Positions 27,067 through 35,912 of a DNA stretch of 37,334 nucleotides are shown here, piece after piece (within the stretch, counting starts at the first letter, position 1; the number at the start of each line of letters is the position of its first letter). Location of the stretch: contig PLOG01000008.1 of the NCBI GenBank assembly GCA_003142935.1, positions 1-37,334 on the forward strand, in the 5' to 3' direction. Origin of the DNA: Acidobacteriaceae bacterium (GTDB taxonomy: Bacteria > Acidobacteriota > Terriglobia > Terriglobales > Acidobacteriaceae). The position numbers and the translations under genes are program-made. The notes under the pieces were generated by a model that was not told the DNA's origin, did not search any database, and saw nothing but the letters and a program-made list of their open reading frames with translations.

Positions 27067-30000
27067 AGTTTGCGCTCCTTGCGAAAGACGTTGAATCGAT
27101 GACCATTTGTTGAGGCCTCGTAGGCGATGGCCGCCGGAATCGTCAGTTCGACCTCCGTTCCTGCTCCGGCCTGGCTCCAAAAACTCAATTGCGAACCAAT
27201 TCGCTGCGCACGTTCACGCACTCCCGGCAGGCCCCAGTGCCCGGGGCGTCGGCTTTCTTCGAGGACTTCAGGGTCGATGCCTTTGCCATCATCGCGTATG
27301 CGCAATCGAAGTTGGTTTTTGTCGAATCGTATCTCCGCTTCGATTTGGCCGGCGCCAGCATGCTGAAATGCATTTCGCAGCACCTCGCGTGCAATCCTGT
27401 ACACCTCGTCCTGCAGTTCCTGGGTCAGCTTCTGTGGTTCTCCTTCCACGATTACACGGAAACCTGGCGATTCTTGATTTGGGTCCGGAACCGCCGCCAA
27501 CTCTTCAGCGGTCGCCTCAAGCAAGGTAGCCAAATCTCCCTCGGAAACCGGCTGCGATCTCAGATCCTGAATGGCATCGCGGCTCTCGGCGATCGCCTCT
27601 TCGGTCTCTGAAATTGCCTCATCGAGCGTCCGCATGGCGTCTGCAGGCCTGCGAGGCAACATGTTGCGCGTCGCTTGAAATTGAAACATGAGCCCTTGCA
27701 GGCTCTGCAGGAGCGTGTCGTGGAGTTCGCGTGCAATGCGTGTTCTTTCATTCACGCGAGCTTCAAGGGCGATGTTGAATTCCTGCTGCATCTGACGAAG
27801 CCGCAGGAGGTAAAAGCCCCATAACAACGCCAGAAGTATTGCACCGCACATCGCGCGAAACAAGTTTGTCTGATAGTAGGCCGGGGCGATGCTGAATTGC
27901 TGCGATGCGCCTTCCTTGTTCCAAAGTCTGCTGTTGTTCGAGGCAATGACGTGAAACCTATATATTCCTGGTTTCAGGTCGTTATAGAAGGCTGTCCGCC
28001 TGGTTCCCGGATCTTGCCATTGCGTGTCGTATCCCTCGAGCATGTAGCGGAAGAGAACTTTGGACGGCGCTACAAAGCTCAGGCCGGTATAGTCGAACTC
28101 CAGTTCGCGGGTTTTGGGCGGCAGGTGTAGATCGCTTTGAACGTCATAAACCTTGCGATCGGCGATCACCTGCTCAACGTGCACCGGTGGTATTACCGTA
28201 TTCTCCGGAAGATGGTCGGGATCGATCATCAACACTACACTTCGGTTTTGAAACCATAGCTTTCCATCTGGCGTGCGAACCGCTCCCGGATGAGAATAAG
28301 GAATTCCGGCCCTGAAGCCATCCGTAGCCACGAAGGTCGACATCTGAATCCGGCTTTCGGGATTTGCCCACCACCGTTCCAACTCTGACTTCTCGATTCG
28401 CACCAGACCACACTGCGCCAGTATCCAAAGATCGTTATGAAGATCTGAGACGGTAGCGTAGGTGGACGGGCACGGCAGGCCATTGCGCTCATTGAGAAAC
28501 TGTAAGTCTCCGTTCCTATACCCGACGACACCGAAGTTCGCAGCTCCCCACAGAGTGCCGTCTGAATCGAACGACATGTTGAAGATGCCTCCGACCCGCG
28601 AATACTTTCGAATGAGTGCTCCCATCGATAGCTCTTGCCACTCGCCGGTCTGAAAATGCATTAGTCTGCCGTCAAGCAGACTCACCCAGACGCCTCCATG
28701 CGGATTTGCAATCACGAAAAAAGCCGCAGGAATCTGGGGAGGCTTGAATTCTTGGCGAACCTCAAAGTTTTCAGTCTGGACTAATCGTGGATGAGGCCCG
28801 ACGATTTCGGCCCAGACGGCACGATCAGGATCCTCTGCAATGGAATCGACGACGTCTACTCGATCCCCCTTGAAAACAACGTGTAATCGGCCATTTACCT
28901 CCACCCCTAAACCGCCATCTCCCATGCCGAACCACAAGTTTCCGCTGTGATCTTCGAATATCACAGTAGAATTACGGCCTACCCCGGGGGGCATCTTTTG
29001 AGGGGTAATTGACGAGCCATGGATCGAATCCATGGACACGGTAGTCAAAACAGCCACCGAGCCATCACGGCGATCCAGAATCGCATTGATAGTCTCCGTG
29101 CTGAGTCCCTCAACGCTCGAATAAGTCACAATCGGCAAATCGCGAAAATGATCGACCCCCTCGCCAGTTGCAACCCAGATGCCACCCTCGCGATCCTGGA
29201 AAATCCGGTATATTGAGTTACCTGACAAGCCATCTTCATGGCCAAAATGGTCAACAATCTGACCATGGATACGGTAGATCCCTTGATTTACGGTTCCAAC
29301 CCATAAACAATGATCTCGGTCGATAAAGAGGGTGCTAACAGGGACCTTCGCGCCGTTGAAATTTGGCGCGGCGTAAGAACTCCATCGCCCATTCGAAAAT
29401 CGCAGCAGTCCATCGCCTGGGCCGGTCTGGTCCACCCCTGCCCAGACTGTACCCTGAGCATCAACTGCAACGCCCTCAATCACTCGGCTGGCATCGGATA
29501 CACTTGCGCCGGGCAGCAGATACTCTCCGATGAGCTTCCCCTGCCACTCAATCAGCGTGCCGTTTGCGCCAATCCAAAATCGCCCTTGCAGGTCAGTTGC
29601 GATTGAGCCTGCGGATGCAGTCTGAATCCCGGCGGATTCGCCGTAGCACTGCTCGCTATCAGCCAAAACTCTGCAGATCGGTCCTGTAAAGGTACGCATG
29701 TGCGACCGTGTAATCCATATCTTGCCGTCACGGTCTCCGGTGATCGCATCCACTTTCGCATTGGGGGCGGATATGCTGGTGAACTTCTCATTTGCCCAGT
29801 GCGCGAGTCCCGCCGCCGCGCCGATCCAGAGACTTCCATCCTTGGCAGCATAGAGGAAACTAATACTGGCGATGCCGGACGGATATCGTTGACCATCTGG
29901 CGGACTCCAAGCCAGAAAATTCAGCCCATCGAATCGATACAATCCGCTCTGCGTCCCAATCCAGATGTATCCATCCGACGTCTGTGCGAAGGCAGTCGGA

Positions 30001-30140
30001 CTTCCGCTTAGTGCTCCGTCCTGAACACGCCAGACCGTATGTCCGTACTGCGAAATACGGCTTCCGGGATTGAGCGCCAGCGGAGGCTGAGCCAATGTGG
30101 AGAGGGTGGCGAAGATCGAGAGCAGTCTCCTCAGTCTCAT
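27063..30140 (-). CDS. Two-component-regulator-propeller sensor histidine kinase (Reg_prop, Y_Y_Y, HisKA_3)
   Basis: Repeated GYIWIGTQSGLYRFDG, GSLWIGAAAGLAHW, GGIWVATGEGVDHF; Y_Y_Y-like LEFDYTGLSFVAPSKVLFRYMLEGYDTQWQDPGTRRTAFYNDLKPGIYRFHVIASN; RTRIARELHDTLLQSLQGLMFQFQ. Start chosen at MRLRRLLSIF; the ORF track extends to 30242. Confidence 0.92.
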   Translation of the reverse strand: MRLRRLLSIFATLSTLAQPPLALNPGSRISQYGHTVWRVQDGALSGSPTAFAQTSDGYIWIGTQSGLYRFDGLNFLAWSPPDGQRYPSGIASISFLYAAKDGSLWIGAAAGLAHWANEKFTSISAPNAKVDAITGDRDGKIWITRSHMRTFTGPICRVLADSEQCYGESAGIQTASAGSIATDLQGRFWIGANGTLIEWQGKLIGEYLLPGASVSDASRVIEGVAVDAQGTVWAGVDQTGPGDGLLRFSNGRWSSYAAPNFNGAKVPVSTLFIDRDHCLWVGTVNQGIYRIHGQIVDHFGHEDGLSGNSIYRIFQDREGGIWVATGEGVDHFRDLPIVTYSSVEGLSTETINAILDRRDGSVAVLTTVSMDSIHGSSITPQKMPPGVGRNSTVIFEDHSGNLWFGMGDGGLGVEVNGRLHVVFKGDRVDVVDSIAEDPDRAVWAEIVGPHPRLVQTENFEVRQEFKPPQIPAAFFVIANPHGGVWVSLLDGRLMHFQTGEWQELSMGALIRKYSRVGGIFNMSFDSDGTLWGAANFGVVGYRNGDLQFLNERNGLPCPSTYATVSDLHNDLWILAQCGLVRIEKSELERWWANPESRIQMSTFVATDGFRAGIPYSHPGAVRTPDGKLWFQNRSVVLMIDPDHLPENTVIPPVHVEQVIADRKVYDVQSDLHLPPKTRELEFDYTGLSFVAPSKVLFRYMLEGYDTQWQDPGTRRTAFYNDLKPGIYRFHVIASNNSRLWNKEGASQQFSIAPAYYQTNLFRAMCGAILLALLWGFYLLRLRQMQQEFNIALEARVNERTRIARELHDTLLQSLQGLMFQFQATRNMLPRRPADAMRTLDEAISETEEAIAESRDAIQDLRSQPVSEGDLATLLEATAEELAAVPDPNQESPGFRVIVEGEPQKLTQELQDEVYRIAREVLRNAFQHAGAGQIEAEIRFDKNQLRLRIRDDGKGIDPEVLEESRRPGHWGLPGVRERAQRIGSQLSFWSQAGAGTEVELTIPAAIAYEASTNGHRFNVFRKERKL

Positions 30141-31691
30141 TCTCCACTCCGGTGCGTTTGCCGTTCGTAGCGCGAACCGATGACCCTCGTCGATTGGGCG
30201 ATCCTCAAACGTGAGGATGCGAACAGTCTTATTGTTTACCACTTAAGACCTCCGCCGGGGAACGGCTGGAAGGGCTCTGATGAGTCCCAAACAGCATACC
30301 ACTCAAGAAGGTCGGCCTTCACTCGTGAGCAGAGGCGAGTCTCTGCAGCTCTCGCCGATTCGCTAGGAGCAATCTTCGTTGGTCGGCTGGGTGCGGTAAC
30401 CGGGTGGAAGATTGGCGTTTGCGTCAAGACGGTCCGGGCGAAGAAGCATCGTAAGCTCCTGGTCTGCAGGAAGAGAAGGTCAGCTTTCGCAAAACCGCCA
30501 ATGCAGTCACCGAAGTGCGGATCGGTACTGATGTGTCGGAATGTCGGCTTGTGTCCCGAGGTCGATTGAAGAGCTAACTTGTTCCTGGCAGCCTCGAGCC
30601 TCAGCGGGCGTCGTCGACTGTGATTGAACCCACACCTTCTGACACAGCCGGGTTGGGCAGATCTGGCTATTGATCTAATTGGGTTTTGCAGAGCGGGCTT
30701 TCAGACCCCTTTCGTCACGGGTGTTTCAGGCCGTTCCGCGGCGGGTGGTGGGTGCTTGTGTTTGGGGCGTTGGAATCCTTACCCGGATTCCGGCGCATGA
30801 TAAAGGATGTTATTACTCGCTACCTTGCCAAACCAGGATCACCTCTGCGCCGGTCGGAATGTCATATTGCACGCAGTAGCTGCCGAGCGCTAGCAGATAA
30901 ACATTGACCGCGCGACCGGCTCTGCGCCTGATGTTTTCACCGGGAGGCGTGAAAACCGTTCGCGAAAGGTAGTCAGTCTCTTATCAGGTGTGCCGCAGAC
31001 TGTGCCATGTCGCGCGTGGCGTGATGTGTCAAATCAATGTCTTAGATGACCAGATTAGCGTGCTTCCGTGCGGGCTTTCTTAAGGGTAAGTGCTTGATCC
31101 TATAGTGATGATACCCAGCGGTCCGAGCTAGGATATGTTGATCCGGCATCAGCCAGCCCGGGCCGCATGATTGCGAGTTTCGCGATGTTGTGCGTTGCCA
31201 GTGTGCAGGAAGTGTGCCGAGAAAATGGCGGGCCACTCAGACGGAAGGCGGTCGGGAGCTTCGCCGCGGCCGTCCTGCCATTGCCCGATAGAAATCGCTA
31301 AACAAGCCGATTGGGGTAGGCACACATCTGGCACACGAAACGGCTTCGGGAGACGAGTCCGCCCGGTGTTCGGGAGGAGTAGCCATTGATTCAAGCAAAT
31401 TACCGGTCACTACCTCATGATTCGATGTGCGCCAAATTCAACAGATTGTGGGATAAGTGAACAAGGAGTTTCTTTTCTTGGAGCGCAGAATGCTCTCGCG
31501 CCATGCCAAGTTTAGCGCGCTGCCCAGTCCCTCGCCCGCCTCCTTTTCTCTTTCTCCCCCACGGTTCGATTGATTGTGTTTCATGCGGTTTCCCCTACTC
31601 CATGCAATGAACCCACTGCTTCCTCCGGCATTTTAGTCAAGGCAAATCCTGTTCTTTCAGCTAGTTACAGAATTTCTTGTTTCTACAGTTC

Positions 31692-31708
31692 TGATGTATA
31701 CTACATCA
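31692..31708. promoter_or_regulatory. Perfect palindrome, candidate operator upstream of the ORF at 31724
   Basis: TGATGTA-TAC-TACATCA, 15 nt before the ATG. Confidence 0.45.
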
Positions 31709-31723
31709 CGAGAGGATAACGGC

Positions 31724-32149
31724 ATGCCCCCTCAGACGAAGACCGCAACCAGAGCGAAGCGCAGAGTCGTTTCTCCGGCAGAGAAGCGGACTCAGGTCCG
31801 GCTTACGGTGGATTCCAAATTCACCAAAACACATTTCAGCCAACTCTTTGCCGTGCTGAAAATCCGGAAAAAGAATGCGCTCGCTGAGCACATCATCATG
31901 AATTTCAAGAGCAAAGCCGCGCAGGCGCAACTCCTTGCGTTCTACAACAACCAGTGGCTGAACATCCCATTTCGAAGTATTGACACCTCTTTTGTGTTTG
32001 CGTTGACCTACGAGATTGTGGATGAGCTGGAGAGAGTCGGCGGGGAGATTCTCGGCGGCGTGAATAAGTCCAAGACTTTTCGCGTGATGGTGGCCTACTT
32101 GGCGGCCGTTCATAAACTCCAGACGCCAGCCCAATCCACATTCGCATAG
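31724..32149 (+). CDS. Hypothetical protein at the edge of the mobilization module
   Basis: MPPQTKTATRAKRRVVSPAEKRTQVRLTVDSKFTKTHFSQLFAVLKIRKKNALAEHIIMNF...; basic N-terminus; GAGAGG upstream of the ATG. Confidence 0.6.
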   Translation: MPPQTKTATRAKRRVVSPAEKRTQVRLTVDSKFTKTHFSQLFAVLKIRKKNALAEHIIMNFKSKAAQAQLLAFYNNQWLNIPFRSIDTSFVFALTYEIVDELERVGGEILGGVNKSKTFRVMVAYLAAVHKLQTPAQSTFA

Positions 32150-32278
32150 TTTCGTCTTCAGAACATTGTTCTGACGGCGACTGCATTCACGCGATGATTG
32201 TGGACGGCTTCCCGCCAATGGACCATAGCGCATTGCTCACGCACTTCGCAGTCGATGGCGGATTTCCAAGGCTATGAG

Positions 32279-34414
32279 CTATCTGCCACCACGTTCGTTG
32301 CTGAACGTTCTGAAATTGTTGCGCGATGCCAGATATGCAGCCTGCCGGAGTTGAGCAACCCGGTCGATAATTTCTTGCCGTTTCTCCTCGTGAATCGATA
32401 CTCTGAAAGCCGGTTGTCCCGAGGAAGACCTGACAAGGGCAATTGTTAGGTTGCCGTCGACATTCGCCTTCGGTTCTGGCTGTTGCGATGTTTTCAGGAT
32501 TTCGAGAAGTTGTCGGGACTGGGCGGCTGGCTGGAGACTCGCGAGGAGCAGGCGTGCATCTGTTTCGTCGGTGAAGATTAGATCCTCGATCTCCTCAGTT
32601 CTGAGCCTGGTTTCGATGGAATGCAGTCGCACAGCTCGGAGTTGGAGAGGATTCGCCAGGAGTTGTTCCTGGTGGAGGGCGCCTTGCATCTCCGGGTCCG
32701 TAAATTGGGCGAAGATGCCATGCTTGATCGCACACATAGTAACCATCCGCTTCCACTCTTCGCTTCCAGTACATGCGATCCGCGATCCGTATTTCTGGAC
32801 GGCCATCTCCAACCCGAAGACAATTGCCGCCTCGTCCTGGTTGAGTACGGTCACAAGGCGTCCGCGGTCGATGACGGAAACCCTGCCGTTCAGCATGTAT
32901 GACACGTCGCCGGTTTTCCGGTTGATCGTCCAAATACGTGTCGCAGCGATCTGGTTGGCAAGAATCTGTTGCTTCTGTTGGGCTGCAAGCTGCCGTTGCT
33001 CGAAGCCGGCCCAGTCGGTGCTGCTGTCATTGTCGGGAGATGGACCGATATGCAGCGCGTTTGATTCCAGCCGCGCATTGAGGCGCCGCTGATTGCGTAG
33101 ATCCGCATAATGCCATCCCCGAAGCTGCGCGGCAGCTCGCGCGTCTCCTTCGTCGGCTCTGTCCGCGACCCATGAGCGGAGATCCTTGGGGAATTGTTCT
33201 CGGCGCCTCTGTTGAATGGCCAGCTTCAGGGCGCGTACTTCGAGGACAGATTGAGCTGTTGCCTGGGAGAGCAGGACCTTCTTTTCCGGCCATGTCAGAG
33301 CGGACGCGCGAATCTCCCTCTTTTGTTGGCGCAAGACCTCAAGAAGATATTGCCTGCTTTCTCTGCCATCTGTTGTAAAGGCTTTGCACACTTCCCTTTG
33401 GCGGTTGCGATAGCGGTTATATTCATCCATCAGAGCAGATCGGTCTGCCCGTCGTTGCGCCTTGCGTTCATCCCTCTGTGCGGTATTACGCCCGCTCTGT
33501 GGTGCCGGATGTGGTGCGGTCTGTTGAAGGGATGTTGAGGCTGGTGTCCACGGCCCAAGAGCGGCTTCTGTCGCCTCACGGTTGATCTTTCCTGCAAAGT
33601 TGTGCCGGAATACGTCGGAGGCTTTCGCCCGGATGTTGTGGTCGATGGCGAGGACTGTGTATCCGCCCAACTCCCCCTTTTCAAGCCGGAGATGAGCCTC
33701 GGAGAGAAGGAGATGTAGATCGTCCCAGGTTACATTACGCCGGATGAGGAGTTGCTGTACGCGCGGGGCCACTTCCTTCCGGACAAAGGATTGCAGAGAT
33801 TCCTCATCGTGGTAATGTTCAAACTTTGCTGCTGCCCCTGTCGGCTGTTGCCGAGCGATTCTAAGCGCGTTACGTTCGGAACTTGAAGTGCGCACGGCCC
33901 GCTTCGATTCTTCATCCCAACGTGTCGGACCCGTTGTATGTGTCCAGCCATATTTCGCTTCGAGGACGCGCGCTGCGGAATCGAGAGTCAACCAGTTTCG
34001 ATAAGGTGTATGCGCTCTGAAGGTTTCCGGATGAACCTTGTTCACCATGATGTGGATGTGGAAGTGCGCTCTGTCATTGTGCGCGACAACCATATATTGA
34101 TGGTCTTGGTAACCGAGTACACGGAGAGTGTGCAAAGCACAGACGGTCCATTGCTCTCTGGTCGGACGTTCACAGGGCGGCCAGGACAGTTCATAATGAC
34201 AGAGCGCATCCTTACAGCGCGGGTTCAGAAATGCGATGCCCTCCATCTGTATCGCTACAGAGTCCAAACCGGCAATGTTGTCCGACAACACCACGTCTCC
34301 TCTGAGGAGAGGTTCGCCGGTGTCGGCGTCACGCTCGGTTGTCAGGTACGCGTGTAATCGCCTGAAGCTGCTGGAGTGTTGCCGGGCAGGTTGCACCTTG
34401 GCGATCATGTTCAC
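32279..34414 (-). CDS. mobA: Relaxase / mobilization nuclease (MobA/VirD2-like, probable MOBP)
   Basis: Three-His motif HFHIHIMVNKVHPET; N-terminal RRLHAYLTTERDADTGEPLLRGDVVLSDNI; ARVLEAKYGWTHTTGP. Confidence 0.85.
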   Translation of the reverse strand: MNMIAKVQPARQHSSSFRRLHAYLTTERDADTGEPLLRGDVVLSDNIAGLDSVAIQMEGIAFLNPRCKDALCHYELSWPPCERPTREQWTVCALHTLRVLGYQDHQYMVVAHNDRAHFHIHIMVNKVHPETFRAHTPYRNWLTLDSAARVLEAKYGWTHTTGPTRWDEESKRAVRTSSSERNALRIARQQPTGAAAKFEHYHDEESLQSFVRKEVAPRVQQLLIRRNVTWDDLHLLLSEAHLRLEKGELGGYTVLAIDHNIRAKASDVFRHNFAGKINREATEAALGPWTPASTSLQQTAPHPAPQSGRNTAQRDERKAQRRADRSALMDEYNRYRNRQREVCKAFTTDGRESRQYLLEVLRQQKREIRASALTWPEKKVLLSQATAQSVLEVRALKLAIQQRRREQFPKDLRSWVADRADEGDARAAAQLRGWHYADLRNQRRLNARLESNALHIGPSPDNDSSTDWAGFEQRQLAAQQKQQILANQIAATRIWTINRKTGDVSYMLNGRVSVIDRGRLVTVLNQDEAAIVFGLEMAVQKYGSRIACTGSEEWKRMVTMCAIKHGIFAQFTDPEMQGALHQEQLLANPLQLRAVRLHSIETRLRTEEIEDLIFTDETDARLLLASLQPAAQSRQLLEILKTSQQPEPKANVDGNLTIALVRSSSGQPAFRVSIHEEKRQEIIDRVAQLRQAAYLASRNNFRTFSNERGGR

Positions 34415-34737
34415 TCCGCCGTGTTCTTGTTGAAGGTGGCAAGTGCCGTGTGCAACTCCGATAGTACCGAGTTGAGTTCACGACGAAGTTCTTCTTCGTA
34501 GGGCAGGCCTTTTATCTCCATGAGCAGATGCTTTTGCAGTCCGAAGAGCTTGCTGAGTTCTGCGGCGACCTCCCGGCTTACTCTGGAACGTATTGGCCGG
34601 TTAAGAGCGCATTTACGAATGTATTCGCTGACCGTCAGGCCCGCGAGGTGAGCCTGTTGGCGAATAATTTCCTTCTCTTGGGACAAGAGTTTGATGAGCA
34701 ACCCTCGGCGATGTTCTGTCAGCTTTGGTCTTACCAT
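34411..34737 (-). CDS. mobC: MobC-like relaxosome accessory protein (ribbon-helix-helix)
   Basis: MVRPKLTEHRRGLLIKLLSQEKEIIRQQAHLAGLTVSEYIRKCALNRPI; GTGA overlap with mobA. Confidence 0.8.
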   Translation of the reverse strand: MVRPKLTEHRRGLLIKLLSQEKEIIRQQAHLAGLTVSEYIRKCALNRPIRSRVSREVAAELSKLFGLQKHLLMEIKGLPYEEELRRELNSVLSELHTALATFNKNTAE

Positions 34738-34739
34738 TT

Positions 34740-34875
34740 CTATGCTCCAATGGGGTCTCGGGGCGAAGCCCTGAGCAAGGTGCGCAGGCCCGAACCCGAG
34801 TAGCGAAGCGGGTTGGGTTGGGGCCGGTGGATATGCCAAAACGACCGTAGGGAGTTTCGGTATATCCAGCGCCTA
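34740..34875. other. Candidate oriT region upstream of mobC
   Basis: Inverted repeat GGATATGCCAAAA (34829-34841) / TTTCGGTATATCC (34855-34867), two mismatches. TATCCAGC overlaps its right end (34862-34870), one mismatch from the YATCCTGY core of IncP-type nic sites. Additional repeat AACCCG...CGGGTT upstream. Confidence 0.45.
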
Positions 34876-34949
34876 CCTTGCCTTCACGATTACCCGCTTT
34901 TTCATTTCCTTCAACATAGTAATACATATTTGACATAAGAAGTGTAGAT

Positions 34950-35303
34950 ATGGTTAAATTTCGTTTTATGGAGAATGAGACTCGTCGTAGGGCGCAGGTA
35001 CTCTCGTCGCACAATATCGAGGAGTTTCGTGCGTTTTTGAAGGAAAAAGCGAATGAACCTGCACCGCAACCTGCTTCGTACAGGATGGGCGGAATTGTAC
35101 GGGCGGTATTCCCTCAACTGTGTTTGCTGCGAAAAAGAGGATACACGCTCAATATGCTGGTCGGTCTTTTTGAGGAAAACGGCCTGAGAATCACCGCGAC
35201 TGCATTGTCGGTCTACATGAAGAAACTGAACGGGGAAGCGGAAGGGGTATCGGCAATCGAGGTTCGTAAACGGAGAACACAACCTTCCCCCCCTGGTTCG
35301 TAA
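34950..35303 (+). CDS. Small mobilization-region protein, possible -1 frameshift extension to 35413
   Basis: IEEFRAFLKEKANEP...IVRAVFPQLCLLRKRGYTLNMLVGLFEENGLRITATALSVYMKKL; divergent from mobC. Confidence 0.6.
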   Translation: MVKFRFMENETRRRAQVLSSHNIEEFRAFLKEKANEPAPQPASYRMGGIVRAVFPQLCLLRKRGYTLNMLVGLFEENGLRITATALSVYMKKLNGEAEGVSAIEVRKRRTQPSPPGS

Positions 35304-35412
35304 GCTTGCAGACACTTGGCAATGAAACCGGATGTGCCGCTGAAAGAAAGGGCTGCAACGATGATCCTGCCACGCAACAACCTTCGAACGAGTTTGGGAA
35401 GAAAAAGCTGTG

Positions 35413-35583
35413 ATGTTGGTTCAGACAAAAGGACATAACCGTGCGGCGCATCCTGGAGAAAAGCCAGACAAAAAGCGCGTGGGAATCAAAGTTGTCTGCG
35501 CTGGCTTGCAGATAGTTTCGATGGCACTTTGCTCTGTGGGCTTGGTAAATCCGCACGTAATTCAAATGCAACTCAATCAATGA
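35413..35583 (+). CDS. Small ORF (56 aa), possibly membrane-associated
   Basis: MLVQTKGHNRAAHPGEKPDKKRVGIKVVCAGLQIVSMALCSVGLVNPHVIQMQLNQ. Below the ORF-track cut-off; its stop abuts the alpA ribosome-binding sequence. Confidence 0.4.
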   Translation: MLVQTKGHNRAAHPGEKPDKKRVGIKVVCAGLQIVSMALCSVGLVNPHVIQMQLNQ

Positions 35584-35592
35584 GGTAAAGGG

Positions 35593-35823
35593 ATGCCGAG
35601 AAAGATTCTAAGACTGCCAATTGTGTTGGATCGCACCGGCCTATCACGAAGCACTGTCTATCAGCGTGTCACCGAAGGAAAGTTTCCAAGGTCGGTGTCG
35701 CTGGGTGCCAGGGCTGTCGGTTGGATTGAAGCAGAGGTCGAGGAGTGGATTGCCTGCCAGATAGAGGCCAGCCGGGAACTCTGCGGCCACAGAGCTGGCG
35801 TGAATCGTTCGTCGTCGAGATGA
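35593..35823 (+). CDS. alpA: AlpA-family regulator / excisionase-like HTH protein
   Basis: ILRLPIVLDRTGLSRSTVYQRVTEGKFPRSVSLGARAVGWIEAEVEEWI: canonical AlpA motif; GAGGTAAAGG before the ATG. Confidence 0.88.
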   Translation: MPRKILRLPIVLDRTGLSRSTVYQRVTEGKFPRSVSLGARAVGWIEAEVEEWIACQIEASRELCGHRAGVNRSSSR

Positions 35824-35912
35824 TGCCGGAAATGGATTCCAGCTTGCGCACTCATCTGGAATTAGATTGCAAAAAGTGGCCGAATTCTCTGATGGATGAG
35901 TTGACTGACTGG

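Noticed and set aside
30180-30569. 129-aa plus-strand ORF
   Set aside because: No recognisable motif or convincing ribosome-binding site; overlaps the region upstream of the sensor kinase.
32451-33092. 213-aa plus-strand ORF
   Set aside because: Antisense to the relaxase gene.
35445-35465. CATCCTGG as an alternative nic site
   Set aside because: Close to the nic core but lies inside the small ORF without an adjacent inverted repeat, so weaker than the mobC-proximal candidate.
31724-35823. Self-transmissible ICE
   Set aside because: Only relaxase and accessory proteins are present; no coupling protein, VirB4 or other T4SS component in the window.
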